From Membranipora membranacea (taxonomy: Eukaryota > Bryozoa > Gymnolaemata > Cheilostomatida > Membraniporidae), in contig OU612070.1 in the NCBI GenBank assembly GCA_914767715.1, positions 15,023,501 through 15,083,500 on the forward strand: DNA of 60,000 nt, in the 5' to 3' direction. How positions within the stretch are numbered: position 1 is the first letter of the stretch; the number at the start of each line of letters is the position of its first letter. Below, in pieces: positions 37,133-49,440 of this stretch. A program made the position numbers and the translations under genes. The notes below the pieces were generated by a model that did no database searches, was not told the origin of the DNA, and saw nothing but the letters and a program-made list of their open reading frames with translations.

Positions 37133-38407
37133 GGTTGAGCTTTAACGTAGCCTATTTGCACTGTCCTGTAAAAGAAAGAGAAATCTATGGAAATCATGTT
37201 AGACTGAAAGGCCTACAATAATAGTCTTTTGCAACAGACTTTTGCATTTTATAATCAAGTGTATTTTAACCTAAAGCCAGTACGCTGGACTTCTCATAGC
37301 TGAAGTGACTGATTGTCACAGAAGATACAGGCACGGCTACACCAGATGCACAACAGACAGCCACTAAAACACAAAACAATCTAGATGTGGCGCTGATCTT
37401 AGTAGGCTTAGGCATACCTACAGTAAACGAGTTAAAGTAATGAACTATGAAGGATTATTGAATTGATCTTAGCAAACTGCGCATTGAACAACCAAGACTA
37501 GCATTGAGTGTACGTTGAGCAGTGGAAATGCTCAGATACTCAACCACTCAACAATTACAAGTCACACGCAGACACACACTCACAGAAACAACAACAGTTA
37601 CTCAGTCCAGTTTTTCTTCAACTCTTCTCAAGTTCCTGGTTTACTGCTGATTATAGACATGATATGATAGCCAACTAAACTTACTTATTCTGAAATTGGT
37701 GGGTATATTCTTTGATGACCCTCTGTATCCTTGTTGTCAGGCAAGAAGAGGAGATTCCTTCCAACCAGCTAGCTATGTATGTATGTTCACTAGAAGTTGT
37801 TCTTCAGTTCTTGTTGGTACAAACAGAAGCCAGTCAATAACTTTACTGGTGTCAAGAATACTATAGAAACTGGGCTAATACTATTAGGTATAGCTAGTTC
37901 CCTGCCAACTTCTTGTAACAACAAGCTGATCCTATTACACCAGATGTTGATCTAAGTCACCGGCTGCTTCAACAAGCTGGTTGTAGGAAGTGATTCATTC
38001 ACAGACAAATCATTTCTCTGTGTCTCTATGTTGTAATTTGCAAGTATTGTAATTAAATAGGGCAATCTTCAGGCCAATCAATGTGTTGGCAAGTGTGGAT
38101 GAACCAATCAAATATTCCAATTTATATGTCAGTGATTGTCCTGGTAAAACTTATGGGATGGGAGGATATAGCGTACCCACCAACCATAATTTGAGAAACA
38201 CGGCTAAGACACACAAAACATGTTTCGAATAAATAAAATCTATATGTCTTATTTATGACTTTATAGCTCAGCTCAAAGGACCACGTGGGTATCACATGGC
38301 AATGTTTACTCCATCTAAAACTTTCCAGTGAAACTTTTTCTGTGCTAGATCAAAATCTTAGTACATTGAAACAAGAATCAACTCCAGAGAGATTGTATTA
38401 ATCAGGC
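37133..38407. promoter_or_regulatory. Bidirectional promoter region between SGPP and MAX
   Basis: The two start codons are 1.28 kb apart on opposite strands. The interval holds the candidate SGPP 5' UTR exon (ending at 37685 in minus sense) and the MAX upstream region with a CACGTG E-box. No other gene seen. Confidence 0.5.
38282..38287. promoter_or_regulatory. Canonical E-box CACGTG upstream of MAX
   Basis: CACGTG lies about 120 bp before the MAX start codon. This hexamer is the known binding site of MAX homodimers and MYC-MAX or MXD-MAX heterodimers, so autoregulation is possible. Occupancy is inferred, not shown. Confidence 0.5.
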
Positions 38408-41400
38408 ATGGCAAGTGACGATGAAAAGGACTATCTGGAGCTTGAAAGTGTGAGTAGGACCTAATCGTTGCACAATGTGTGGATGTGAGCTGGTTTTCTC
38501 TCTTTTAGGACCAACTACTCTAGCTAGAACTAATCAGTTTTTTTCAAATGTTTTTTAACATGTTTAATCATATGTTATAGAAGCCTGTCTTGACAAGACA
38601 GACTGATAGGTGAGATTTAATGCTATATGAGACACTGAGTGACTCAGAGTTGGGGTGCAAAGTAATAATAGTATAACTCACTGGTAACAATGAATGGATG
38701 AATTAAAATATCTAATCTGGTTTTTCCCCTTAACCATATTTTATACCCATTCATTGCCTTTTTCCAATCGCTTAACTTTCATCAATGAACTAGTTCATTG
38801 CTTTCATAAGGAAACTGACAGTACGATAAATTTCTCCCTCACCATTGTCACAAGCATTGAAAGATGGCTAGAAGTATGTTTCATATATAGTCAGTGGGAT
38901 GTGATCCGAGGGTTTGTGTCTTTTCAGGAAGATATAGATGATGAAGAACTTGATGATGGACAGGCAAAAAAAGAGCAAAGTATAACAGACCTCTTTGATG
39001 TTGTAATATCAAATCCTACGCCTGTAAGTTACTTTGGTGTACTTGATGTGACCTATTGAACATTAAAACTAATTGAAGAATTGTCTCTGTATGCTTCATC
39101 AATAATTTCATCATACATGGTATGTTATTGTTTCACATTCCAACTGGAGAAGGAGGTGGCTCAGTTGATTAGAGTGTCATTCCTCCAGCATGCAAATGTT
39201 GCAGGCCATTGGGTCGAACCCCACTGCAGACGATTCTCTATTTGGGTTTGGTTGGCCCCCAGATGTGCTCCGAACTGCCTGCAAACAGAGAGTAAACCAA
39301 CATAGATATTGTAGACATACTCCTAAGTCAGCTGATATATCTCCGCCCATGCTTAGGGATGTGGCGTGTAATCTGACAACTTGATTTTTTTAATTTTAAT
39401 CAGCTACGTTTGTTCTGGCGTTGCTGCCCCCCACGCTGTTAACATTTCATCTTTCCAAATGCAGGCAGATAAGAGAGCACATCATAATGCTTTGGAGAGG
39501 AAAAGACGAGATCACATCAAAGAAAGTTTCACGAACCTGCGAGAATGTGTGCCCAATATCAATAATGATAAGGTGAGTGAGATCCTGACTGGTGTAGTTA
39601 TAGTTAGTCCATGTATGCATGAAGAACAAATTTGATTGTTCTAATGACCGCTAGTAGTGGTATGTTGTGGCATTCCATTTTCAATCTCTTGAAACACATC
39701 TGCTTGTTGAGATGATTGTGAAATGATCAGGTTTCTGGTATCATTCTAGAGTTCTCAGTCTACTTTATAATACCGCTCTAGCTTCATATACAGCCTTTAG
39801 CCCAGTTTCAAATTATTTACAGTCAAAGCTGAAATAAAAAGGTACCAAAAAGTTATATACTGTGTTCATTATAGTATGGAAAAAATTACCTTTCAAGTAC
39901 CTACTCCCCTCAACTTTGAGTGAAAGACAGTTGAAACAGACCACAGGCTGTCTATGTAGCTAGAGCAGTAGCTATTATAAATTAGACTGAGAACACCAGA
40001 AAGATACCAGAAACCTGATTCATTCACAATCACTTTCATAGCATAATTGATCGTATTACCCACAGGCATCAAGAGCTCACATATTGAAAAAGGCTACAGA
40101 TTATATAGTTTTGATGAAAACAAAGAATCAGAAACATAGAAATGATATAGAGACTATGCGACACCAGACAAGAACTCTCGAAGAACAAGGTACTTTTTTC
40201 CTGTAGAGCTTCAGATGATAAAACAGCTGACTCTATTTTTTTACTAAATGTTCATTAGGCAGATCACTATTTGTAGCTTGACCACTCAAACTGTGCCATG
40301 ATAGGTGATTGTAGCATTTCAGCATTAGCATTTCAACCACTTTCTCCACCCAGTGGTTGATAATGAAATTCTACTACCAGCTTTCCCCTCATTTGTATTT
40401 GTGATCAAATTTCATCAATATATAACTATGTGACTACAATCAAATTTGACACAGATTTTACATCATAAGGATAAATTGTGACATAGACTATCCCTAGATC
40501 AAGTTTGATCTATATTGCCAAGATTAGAGTTGCCACCTTTACTGACATGCTGAAGTCAAGAAGGCCTTCGGCATGTCGGTAGAGGTGACAGACTTGATCG
40601 AGACCATCCCTCTGCTACACAGCAATGGTGACACTGACATGCCCCATAAAACTCCCAGAGTTTAAACCACTGCTGACACAGCTGGGCTTTACCCAGTCTG
40701 AGCCACCCAGACTTTTGGCCGCCCCCCCCCCTCGGCTGACGGTCCCCTGATGGCTTTACCCAGCAGAGCTACCAGTTAAAAACTGATATAGAGAATTGTG
40801 GCATCAAAACATCTAGCAAGTAGCTTTGCATAGAGTTATATCAGCTCTCAAAATGTAGGGAGTATCTTCTTTCCCAGCCATCTGCCATTAGTGATGACAA
40901 AAGTTGACCATGACCAATCAGGTGCCTTTAAAATCTAGCTGAGATCCAAGACTTTTATTAATGTTGGATCTCAGCTCATTTTCGACTGGTGGCTCTGCTG
41001 GGTAGAGCCAAGCTGTGGCGGCAGTGGTTTAAGGATATGAAGAAGCTAGGCCAGGGTTATATAGCAGCTTGAAAATTTTTGAATGATGAGATTCAATAAC
41101 TTTTTTCCAATTTATGGACTAAAACTAGTTTATTTTAGACTTATGCTGCAGTGACAAACTTATGCCTCGACAGTTTGCATCTGCGTTATCTATCATAGAG
41201 TGTTTTCCACATTGTTAAATTTTTAGGCGGAAATTGAATTACACCAGTTTGGTTGGTATCGGTCACCTGTCCCAATTCAGATTTGTTTCCTCCTGTTGTG
41301 GCTGAAGCACTCCGTATAAAAAACCATTGAGTGAGATCTTCAGACTGCAAGTTCAAAGCTTTCTAGGGGGGTTTTCCACAAACCCAGTAGCTAAATCATG

Positions 41401-41682
41401 TAAAACTTCTGCTTGTAAAAAGCATCTGGAATTAATGACTAATTTTGTCTTCCTCCTTTAGTTCATGCACTGGAGAGAATCAAAGCTACCAGTCAGTACG
41501 CTCAAACACAAGGGGTTATTAAACCAGACTCAGTACCCGCACCACCTCTACTACCAGAACAAACTGAGGAGGGGGAGGGGAACACCACCCCTGAGACAGT
41601 CATTATAGATCAGGAACACAGTCAAGTTTCTCATGAGGAAACCATGGACGTTCTGATGACCACCGAAGTCACTACTACCTGA
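38408..41682 (+). CDS. MAX: MAX, bHLH-leucine zipper transcription factor
   Basis: Five coding exons: 38408-38449, 38928-39023, 39465-39572, 40066-40189 and 41462-41682, all GT-AG with matching phases, coding for 196 residues. An acidic N-terminus ([14 protein letters not shown], then [10 protein letters not shown]) precedes the basic region [19 protein letters not shown]. The DNA-contacting His, Glu and Arg are at residues 53, 57 and 61, as in vertebrate MAX. Helix-loop-helix and zipper follow (NNDK then [18 protein letters not shown], and a heptad-like TLEEQVHALERI). MAX is the obligate partner of MYC, MXD and MNT proteins at CACGTG sites in the nucleus. The C-terminus is Pro/Glu/Thr-rich and divergent. 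The 32-residue exon 2 before the basic region is longer than the insert in the vertebrate long isoform. The last exon is duplicated at 47417. Confidence 0.95.
39152..39403 (+). mobile_element. Full-length tRNA-derived SINE
   Basis: The most complete copy of the family: head GGAGGTGGCTCAGTTGATTA (A box), B box GGGTCGAACCCCACT, body GGTTTGGTTGGCCCCCAGAT and TGCAAACAGAGAG, then CCGCCCATGCTTAGGGATGT, and a T-rich end. It lies in intron 2 of MAX. Confidence 0.82.
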
Positions 41683-42990
41683 CCTGATTTTATATCAATC
41701 TCAACCTTTCTTTTTTATAATTATTAAACAAGGATTCCATCTGCTTATAATCCGGGTGCGTACAACTTGTAAATAGGTCTTGTATGTATTTAGTTGGATA
41801 GAATTGGATTCATTTCCTCTCTAACTAAGAGAAGATGATATGTAAGGCCAACTGGTATCAAGTCATTTTATGTATTGGTTTCACTGCACTCCTAAGGTTA
41901 TTAGCTATACTATATATGGATGTATAAAGTGAGCTTGCTTGCTTGCTTCCCATAGAAAAAATGTTCAAAATTTTGTCTATGTTGCTTCCTCATGTTTATT
42001 TCTGCCACATATTTACAACGTGTCTGAGTCATAGTCATATATAACCAAGTACATACATGTAGATAGGTATATATCATAAATTTGATAAAAAATTATCGAC
42101 ATAAATAATACAATATGGATAAAATGCCAAGCCTATACTTATGGAAGAACCAGTGATGATAGTATCGTCCAACTGAAAGCGTATCCATCTCTAGGTGCAT
42201 GCGTACAAAATTTCAGGTTGGTTGTCTCAGAGTATGTTTGTGCACTGCTATAATGATTCTATGGGAAGTAAAGAATTGACAAAAATTGCCACAATTAGTT
42301 GCGGTCAACCATATTAAGCTAACATTGCAGAACAATCTGAGGGAATGGGGTTGTAGCAAACATTAAAAAGAAAACAATCAAACGAACCAGAATTTGGGAG
42401 TCTTACGGAGACCACCAAAGTCAGCACAGCAGATCTCATATTTATCTCTCTTCATCCATGCATTTTATGAGACAACTCTTGTTTCATAAACTATCTTCGA
42501 AGATAACCTTGTATTGCAATTAGTGTATGTCAAAATGTGTCATATCTAAAAACTATACACATATTGGATTTGTGTTTTCTTTTTCTAAGGAAGGACAATT
42601 TACATGTATCCAATGGCAATACATGTGTGTATAAAGACTAAAAGAGTGGTACTAGTTCTTCAATGTCAGCAAACAAAGATTTATTGTTCTGACGGCTATT
42701 GTCATTTTAGTTGCAATACACCCCCTAGGTGAGAGGTAGGTCTAATATTATACCGGGACACTTCTCAGACATTATCCTTTCAGATGTAAGCACAAACAAC
42801 AACTGATGCCTAAACAGATTAAATTGGTCAAGTTCGAAACATGTTGACTTATCAACAGATAACAAAATTAATTGTTGTAGAATGCGAATCAGGATTCTTA
42901 AAACACGCAGTACCCCAGTATTAACTGAGCAAAAGTTCCACTTTAGAAATAAAGTTATTTATAAAGCTTTAAAAAGTGGTATATATTTAG
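41683..42990. other. MAX 3' UTR and spacer
   Basis: This lies between the MAX stop and the 3' end of the convergent FGF-like gene. No further gene seen. The two duplication units align through it with moderate divergence. Confidence 0.45.
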
Positions 42991-42996
42991 TTTATT
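42991..42996 (-). terminator. Candidate poly(A) signal of FGF-like gene 1
   Basis: AATAAA (minus) about 420 nt after the stop, in a block that is nearly identical in the second unit (49035-49040). Confidence 0.4.
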
Positions 42997-43414
42997 GAGG
43001 TTATGATAAAGCATTGATAGGATAACTATAAAATTTGAGAGAGTTGTGGTTTGAAGAAGAGATTATTCTAGTAGCTGATATCTTATAGCTGATAGCTTTA
43101 GCTGATCTATAGAACCTCGATGACAATAATTGGAACTGAGGGAGGAATTAACGTTAGTAACCTTAGCGTAAGTCAGATTTAAAGCTGTTGCTATGTCCTC
43201 ATAGAGATAAGAGTTTCACCTCTCATGGATCGGGTTTAATTGTGGACACATAGTAGAGGCATGCTTCATCTATCAAGTTCCAATGAACAGGATGTCTTTA
43301 ACATCTCGCCTTCTGTAAAATATTACATAAGATGATATACTATACTGTGAGTTAAAATTCAGCGACTTAACTATTTAAGTCATTTTGAATGTATTAACTT
43401 CAGTCCTTTGCAGT

Positions 43415-45565
43415 TCAACAACACATTCTGGTATGAGCAGTAACAGGAAGGAAAATAAGCACAAGGAACTGACCATTCATCTAAGAGACAGCTTAAAACA
43501 CAACAGAAGTTTTGACAGTAGGTTTTCCTAAAACTGAAGACACATATCAAGATATTGTAGTCCAGCCGATTGCGAGCAAAGGAGCTTATGAGTTACTTAC
43601 TGCTATATGGAAATCAAAGTATTGGTTAGTTGCGGCTATATTAGTTCCATTTAGTGTATCACTTGGTTCAACATCACTCCTCATAGTGACCAGTGTTCCA
43701 TATCTGTCCATTGCTAGAAAGCAATCCAAACTTTTCACCCGAAACCTGAAGTAAGGAAAATGTGTAAGCACTTTAAGAAAACCAGTAAGGTCATCAAAAT
43801 TTGGCTTTGTTTTGAGCTTGATCTTTGTATATCTAGAGTTACCAATTTGTCTGCGATTTGGCCCCCCCCCCTTCACATCTACTAATATGACCCTGTTTTA
43901 ACAGTAGCAATATCAGTCATTCTAACTATCTACGGAAGCAGAATACATAGAAATGCTATTGCAGCTATGAACTATAATATTAATAACGGAACTCTCACCT
44001 CAATGCACCTGTCTTGCTTTTGCTGATGTGAAATATTGAAGAGTCTGATGGTGCACTATTTATCTGAAACAAAACAATATTCTCTCATTGAGGACAGCAC
44101 AGCCTCAGACAAAATTTGTTTAACTAGAAAATTACAGGGAGTTATCTACTCTCATAATGTGAGGATCACTCTGAGATCTTGTAGTGGGACTGTTAACTAT
44201 AAATCAAATGATTTACCACACAGACCGCAGGAAGTACACAAAAAATAAAAAATACACAGCATCTGCAGAATCTATGCTGTATCGACTTGTCCATGTAGCA
44301 AGGAGAAAGTCATTCAATGCATGTTAAACATTACAAGGTTTCCTTCAGGTAAGATACACTTAACTTGGGAGGGAGGTAGGATTCGTCAATTACCTGACAG
44401 GCTAAGAATCAAAAGATTTATTACTTCTACTCATTCATGACATTGCCTCAGAAGTGTGTTAGCCGATCAAACAGATTAGTTTGTCTCACTCTCGTTTGTA
44501 AAGGTCTCAGCCTAAATTGCCACCTACCTGGCTTTTGCTGAGAAGTCTTACTGTCCCAGACCTTGTACTGCTACATGAAGAATTTTCTGCCACAAACTTT
44601 GCTCCACCACTTGTATTGACCTCCCAAGCTATATCTGAACCACCCATAACCAGATAAGTGGAGTTTTCGTATCGCCACATTCTAAATTCTTCACTGTTCA
44701 CTCTCGAAACCGCTGAAACGGTTTAGTCATAATTATTTATGCGCACTCTTTCTGTTATCAAAAATGAAATTTTCTTTTTACAATGCTTTCAATACTCTCT
44801 ATTAAAAAATATGGTTTTGTGACCAGTAATCTCTTTTTCTGAACTCATAAATATATGCTTTTAGATGGTAGTTTGAAAAGATGAAACGGCACAAAAAATT
44901 TGGAATCAAGGAGAGATCTGTTAAGGATAAAGGCAGTGAAATTGGAAAACTAAAATTTAGATCCTGTATTGAGTATAATTTATCTTTAATTCAATATGAT
45001 TCCATATAGCAAAGAAATCGAAATAGCAATTATAAAGTGATTTGCAAGTTAGCATTCGTACCTGAGCTATGCATTTCTCCAGACTGTCGATTCAGCAGGT
45101 TTATGAGGTTGTAGTTGTAGCTTAACAATGAATAACATTGTTTACCATGCTGTCCGTGTGCAGACACAACTGTTACAAACTATAATAAAATCATGTCATT
45201 ATTTCTTGACAAAATTGGTTCAAAAATAAATAGAAAAGTCCGTGAATTATGAGAATACATCCAAACGGCAAATTTAACTGGTATGTACGACTATTACTAG
45301 ATTAGAATATGGTGGTTAAATTTTGATCAATTTTGCCTGCATTGGTTGCTAACATTTTTCTGAGTTGCAAAAGAGCTTGTTTTTGTTCCCCTGTCAAACA
45401 TTCTTTTTTTACAACACTCTCATGGAAATGAATATCATATATCATCATACAATTAAAACGAATTGCAAGTGAAAATAAACATTTGAATCAGTGACCATGG
45501 GGTACTTATTACAACGTAAGTAGTTAGTATATCTAACTTACCATTAACATTGCAGAGAACAACAT
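43415..45565 (-). CDS. FGF-like secreted beta-trefoil protein, copy 1
   Basis: Six exons on the minus strand: 45542-45565, 45062-45179, 44528-44712, 43999-44063, 43601-43745 and 43415-43480, coding for 200 residues and TGA. All junctions are GT-AG and phase-consistent. Exon 1 plus the start of exon 2 form a signal peptide (MLFSAMLMFVTVVSA, then HGQ). The FGF resemblance lies in KTGALRFRVKSLDCFLAMDR followed by YGTLV, which matches the FGF core (V.S..CFLAMD..G.L), and in the C-terminal GQFLVLIFLP, like the GQKAILFLP end of FGF1/FGF2. The Cys and Glu of the usual FGF signature are absent, and the segment between those two blocks is shorter than in classical FGFs. Asn-X-Ser/Thr sites occur in exon 3. 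The inferred role is an extracellular ligand. A more general beta-trefoil protein is possible. Confidence 0.65.
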
Positions 45566-46547
45566 TTTGAATATTCTTTTTGGATCCTGATGATTTCTCT
45601 TATATTTTAATTATTGCGAATTTTCAACTTGAGACCAAACTGAAATCTATAAAAGCTTTGCTATCTTTAAATGTTATCCACCTGTTGATTTCTTACAATG
45701 TAAGCCTCTAATGCAGCAAACAGCAGTAACGACAGATATTTATTTCTCCACTTTATATACCAGGAATACCAGGATGTTTACACTTGAAGATTCCAAATTA
45801 TTTTACAGTTTCATTATCTTGAGTTTGGGAATAATTATTGGAAATAAAACTCAATAATATCACTTTACTCAACCATTGTGATTCACAACCGCACTTGTTA
45901 CAATGTCATGTCCTTCTATTCTCAAGGTGGTAAGCTGAGGTCAATTTGGGAAAACCTTTGTGCTAATTCCCCTAAAGTAATGTGCCGCAGGAAGTAAAAT
46001 TTAATTTTATCAGCATCTGAGTAGTTATACAGTTATTCACATGATTTGTAATCTCATTAATATAGCCAAATATTTTAATCAATTCAGGTTTCACAATTAT
46101 TGGTCATCTCTTTTACTGGCTACAGAATTATAATTTATTAGATGAAGTTGTTTAACGTTGTAATGATGAATGAGAATAACTACAGGCTCAATCAGGTCAA
46201 TATCTACTACTCACACTGCTTCCTGTTAGCGACAACCTGTTACTTTGTGTTGATATTGTCACCGCTTATTTGCAATGGGAACTTCTTTGCGTATTGCCTA
46301 AAATTAGCTTTAATTGTCCAAAGATATCCATTAAATACAACGAATGCATGGCAATAGTCATGTTCATTATGATAATTTTTCAGATCAATAAATTTGATGA
46401 ACTTCAGTGAATTTACCTGCCTTATTATTAAGATTATTTTATTTGGCTGTGGAAAGTGAAATGAGGAAAACTTTTTTCGGGAAATGGGGAATTTTCTATA
46501 CAGACTTATACTATCGAATTCATCAAGTTTCAGGAATTGAAAATTTT
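45566..46547. other. Upstream flank of FGF-like gene 1
   Basis: No gene seen. It aligns with 52075-53255 of unit 2 except for the MITE inserted there, and should include the promoter. Confidence 0.5.
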
Positions 46548-46589
46548 GAAACAGCTGACTCAATTGTTATACTAGATGTACATTATGGC

Positions 46590-46682
46590 TGTGCCGTGAT
46601 AGGTGTTTGTAGCATTTCACTATCAACCACTTCCCCACCCGGTGGTCGATAGTGAAATTCTACTGCCAGCTATCCGGGCACA
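46590..46682. repeat. Palindromic hairpin sequence
   Basis: Inner arms TTTCACTATCAACCAC and GTGGTCGATAGTGAAA around an 11-base loop, with outer arms CTGTGCC...ATAG and CTAT...GGCACAG. A diverged version is at about 40300-40400 in unit 1. A second foldback at 46806-46955 (unit 1: 40487-40615) pairs GACAGC...TTGGA...TTGCCC with its inverse. Confidence 0.7.
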
Positions 46683-47416
46683 GTTTGAGCGCTCGAATTA
46701 GGCTATTTGTGATCAAATTTCATCAGTATATAACTAAGTGATAATAAATTAATCTAGCTAGAAATCTGACACATATTTTACATTTTAAGGATAATTTGTG
46801 ACATAGACTATCCCAAGATCAAGTTTGATCAATTTTGACAGCGTTGGAGTTGCCCGCCACTACTAATACGCTGAAGGCAAAAAGCCCTTTGGCGTTTCTG
46901 TAGAGGGGGCAATCCAAATGCTGTCAAGATTGATCTAGACTATCTCTGTGACTATATCTAGACAGCAATGGTAGCACAGACTTGTGTCATGTAACTCCCA
47001 GTGTTTAAGGTTATGAGAGAGCTAATTCGATGTTCCATTGCAGCCTGAATGTTTTCGAATGATGGGAGTCCATAGCTTTTCTCCGAGTTTGTGCGCAGTG
47101 ACAGACTTATGCCTCAACAGTTTACATCTGCGTAAGCTATCATAGAGTGTTTTGCACATTGTTAAATTCTCCAAGTGAGATCTAATTTACATTAGTTTCT
47201 TGCATTATTGGTCACCTGTCTTAAATAAGAGTTGTCTCATCATGTCGTGGGTGAAACACTTCATAAAAAAAACAATTGAGTGAGATCTTCAGACTGCAAA
47301 TTCAAGGCCCTCTAGTGGGGGGTTATCCACAAACCCAGATGCTAAATCATGTAAAACTCCAGTCATCTTGTAAAAAGCAACTTGAATAAATGAGAAATTT
47401 TGTTTTCCTCCTTTAG

Positions 47417-47636
47417 TTCATGCACTGGAGAGAATCAAATCCACCAGTCAGGACGCTCAAACACAGGGGGTAATTAAACCAGACTCAGTACCTGCACCAC
47501 CTCTACTACCTGAACAAACTGAGGAGGGGAGGGGAATACCACCCTTGAGACAGTCATTATAGATCAGGAACCCTGTCAAGTTCCTCATGAGGAAACCATG
47601 GACGTTCTAATGACCACCGAAGTTAGCACAACCTGA
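47417..47636 (+). pseudogene. Duplicated MAX last exon, frameshifted
   Basis: The splice acceptor (CCTTTAG) and the first 36 codons match MAX exon 5 (VHALERIK, then [20 protein letters not shown]). One G is missing from the GAGGAGGGGGAGGGG run near 47527. The frame then reads GRGIPPLRQSL and stops at TAG 47560-47562 instead of at the ancestral TGA (47634-47636). The phase at the acceptor is the same as for exon 5, so MAX exon 4 could splice to it and give a MAX isoform with a shorter C-terminus. No upstream MAX exons are present in this unit. It is called a pseudo-exon unless transcripts show its use. Confidence 0.8.
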
Positions 47637-49034
47637 CCTGATTTTCAACCTTTCTGTTTATAAATATTAAACGAAGATATTGCCTGCTGATATTCTTGCC
47701 GCGTACAACTTGTATATAGGCTGTGCAATGCTTATTTATATGTTATGTTTAAGATATACAACTGCAAAAAGCTGCAAAAGTTACATTTTCCTCGACGTCT
47801 GATAACAGGTTCCCGGACAAGTTTTATGTATTGAGTTTAGATTGGAATTATTTCCTCTCTGATGCTGTGTATAGCAATCTGGTATCAAGTCATTTCATGT
47901 ATTGGTTTCACTGCACTCCCAATGTTATAAGCTATACTATATATGGATGTATAAAGTGAGCTTGCTTCCCATAGATAGACAAACACACAACATTTTGTCT
48001 ATGTTGCTTCCCCACGTTTTTTTTTACTTTTACCTTTTTTTCCGACACATTTCTATGATGTGTCTGAAGCATTTATAACCAAGTACATACATGTAAATAT
48101 ATATATAAAATGATGAATTTGATCACAGAAATAATTGACACAATTGCCACAATAAGCCCTGGTCAACCATACTAAGCTACCATTGCAAAACAACCTGAGG
48201 AAATGGAGCTGTAGCCAACATGAAAAAGAAAAATCAAACCAACTAGAATTTGGGAGTAGTATGGAAATTTGTGATACCACCAAAGTAAGCACAGTAGATT
48301 TCATATTTATCTCTCCTCATCCATGCATTAATTACTTTCTTAGTTCCTAGGTCATGTTTACAATTTGTAAGATTTCGTACATGGACCTCATTCTCAGTAT
48401 TATTTCTTTTCCTAAAAGCGTACCTATAACAAATATAATTCTGTTAGAGGTAGCTTGTTGACCTCAATGCTGATGTACATATTATGAGACTACTTTTGTT
48501 TCATAATCTCTGCACACCAGCTTTTTTTCATGCGTCTGGAAGATAACTTTTGTTCTGCAATTGGTGTATGTCAAAAGGTGTCATATCCAACTACTGAAAA
48601 ATATATTGGATTTGTGTTCTCTTTGTCTATGGAAAGACAATTTACATGTATCCAATGGCTATACATACGTGTGTATAAAGACTAGAGGACTGTGGTACTA
48701 GTTTTTCGCAGCAAATAAGGATCTATTTGTTATGACCTCTATGGTCATTTTGGTTACAATACGCCCCCTAAGTGAGAGGTAGGTCTAAGATTATTCTAGG
48801 ACACTTTTCAGACATTATCATTCAGTAGTAACCACTAACAACAACTGATGCCTTAACGGATTAAATTGATCAAGTTCGAAACAGGTTGACTTATCAACAG
48901 ATAAAAAATTTAATTGTGATATTGTTGTATTATCAGGATTCTTACAACACGCAGTACATCAGTATTAACTGAGCAAAAGTTCCACTTTTGAAATAAAGTT
49001 ATTTATAAAGCTTTAAAAAGTGGTATATATTTAG
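47637..49034. other. Spacer of unit 2
   Basis: Counterpart of 41683-42990; no gene seen. Confidence 0.45.
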
Positions 49035-49040
49035 TTTATT
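49035..49040 (-). terminator. Candidate poly(A) signal of FGF-like gene 2
   Basis: AATAAA (minus) in the strongly conserved 3' block, at the same relative place as in unit 1. Confidence 0.4.
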
Positions 49041-49440
49041 GAGGTTATGATAAAGCATTGATAGGATAACTATAAAATTTGAGAGAGTTTCGGTTTGAAG
49101 AAGAGATTATTCTAGTAGCTGATATCTTATAGCTGATAGCTTTAGCTGATCTATAGAACCTCGATGACAATAATTGGAACTGAGGGAGGAATTAACGTTA
49201 GTAACCTTAGCGTAAGTCAGATTTAAAGCTGTTGCTATGTCCTCATAGAGATAAGAGTTTCACCTCTCATGGATCGGGTTTAATTGTGGACACATAGTAG
49301 AGGCATGCTTCATCTATCAAGTTCCAATGAACAGGATGTCTTTAACATCTCACCTTCTGTAAAATATTACATTGGATGATATACTATACTGTGAAGCAAA
49401 ATTCAGCATTTTGAATGTATTTACTTCAGTCCTTTGCAAT

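Larger units (their letters stand above)
40215..46548. repeat. Tandem segmental duplication, unit 1
   Basis: This aligns with 46548-53255 in the same orientation. It starts near AAACAGCTGACTC (40219) and contains two foldback segments (about 40300-40400 and 40487-40615), the MAX last exon and the complete FGF-like gene 1 with its upstream flank. Similarity is uneven: very high across 42940-43740, lower elsewhere. Confidence 0.85.

Noticed and set aside
43512-43754. Hydrophobic plus-strand frame, also in unit 2 at 49538-49807
   Set aside because: Antisense shadow of exon 5 of the FGF-like genes; the minus reading has splice sites, matching phases and family motifs.
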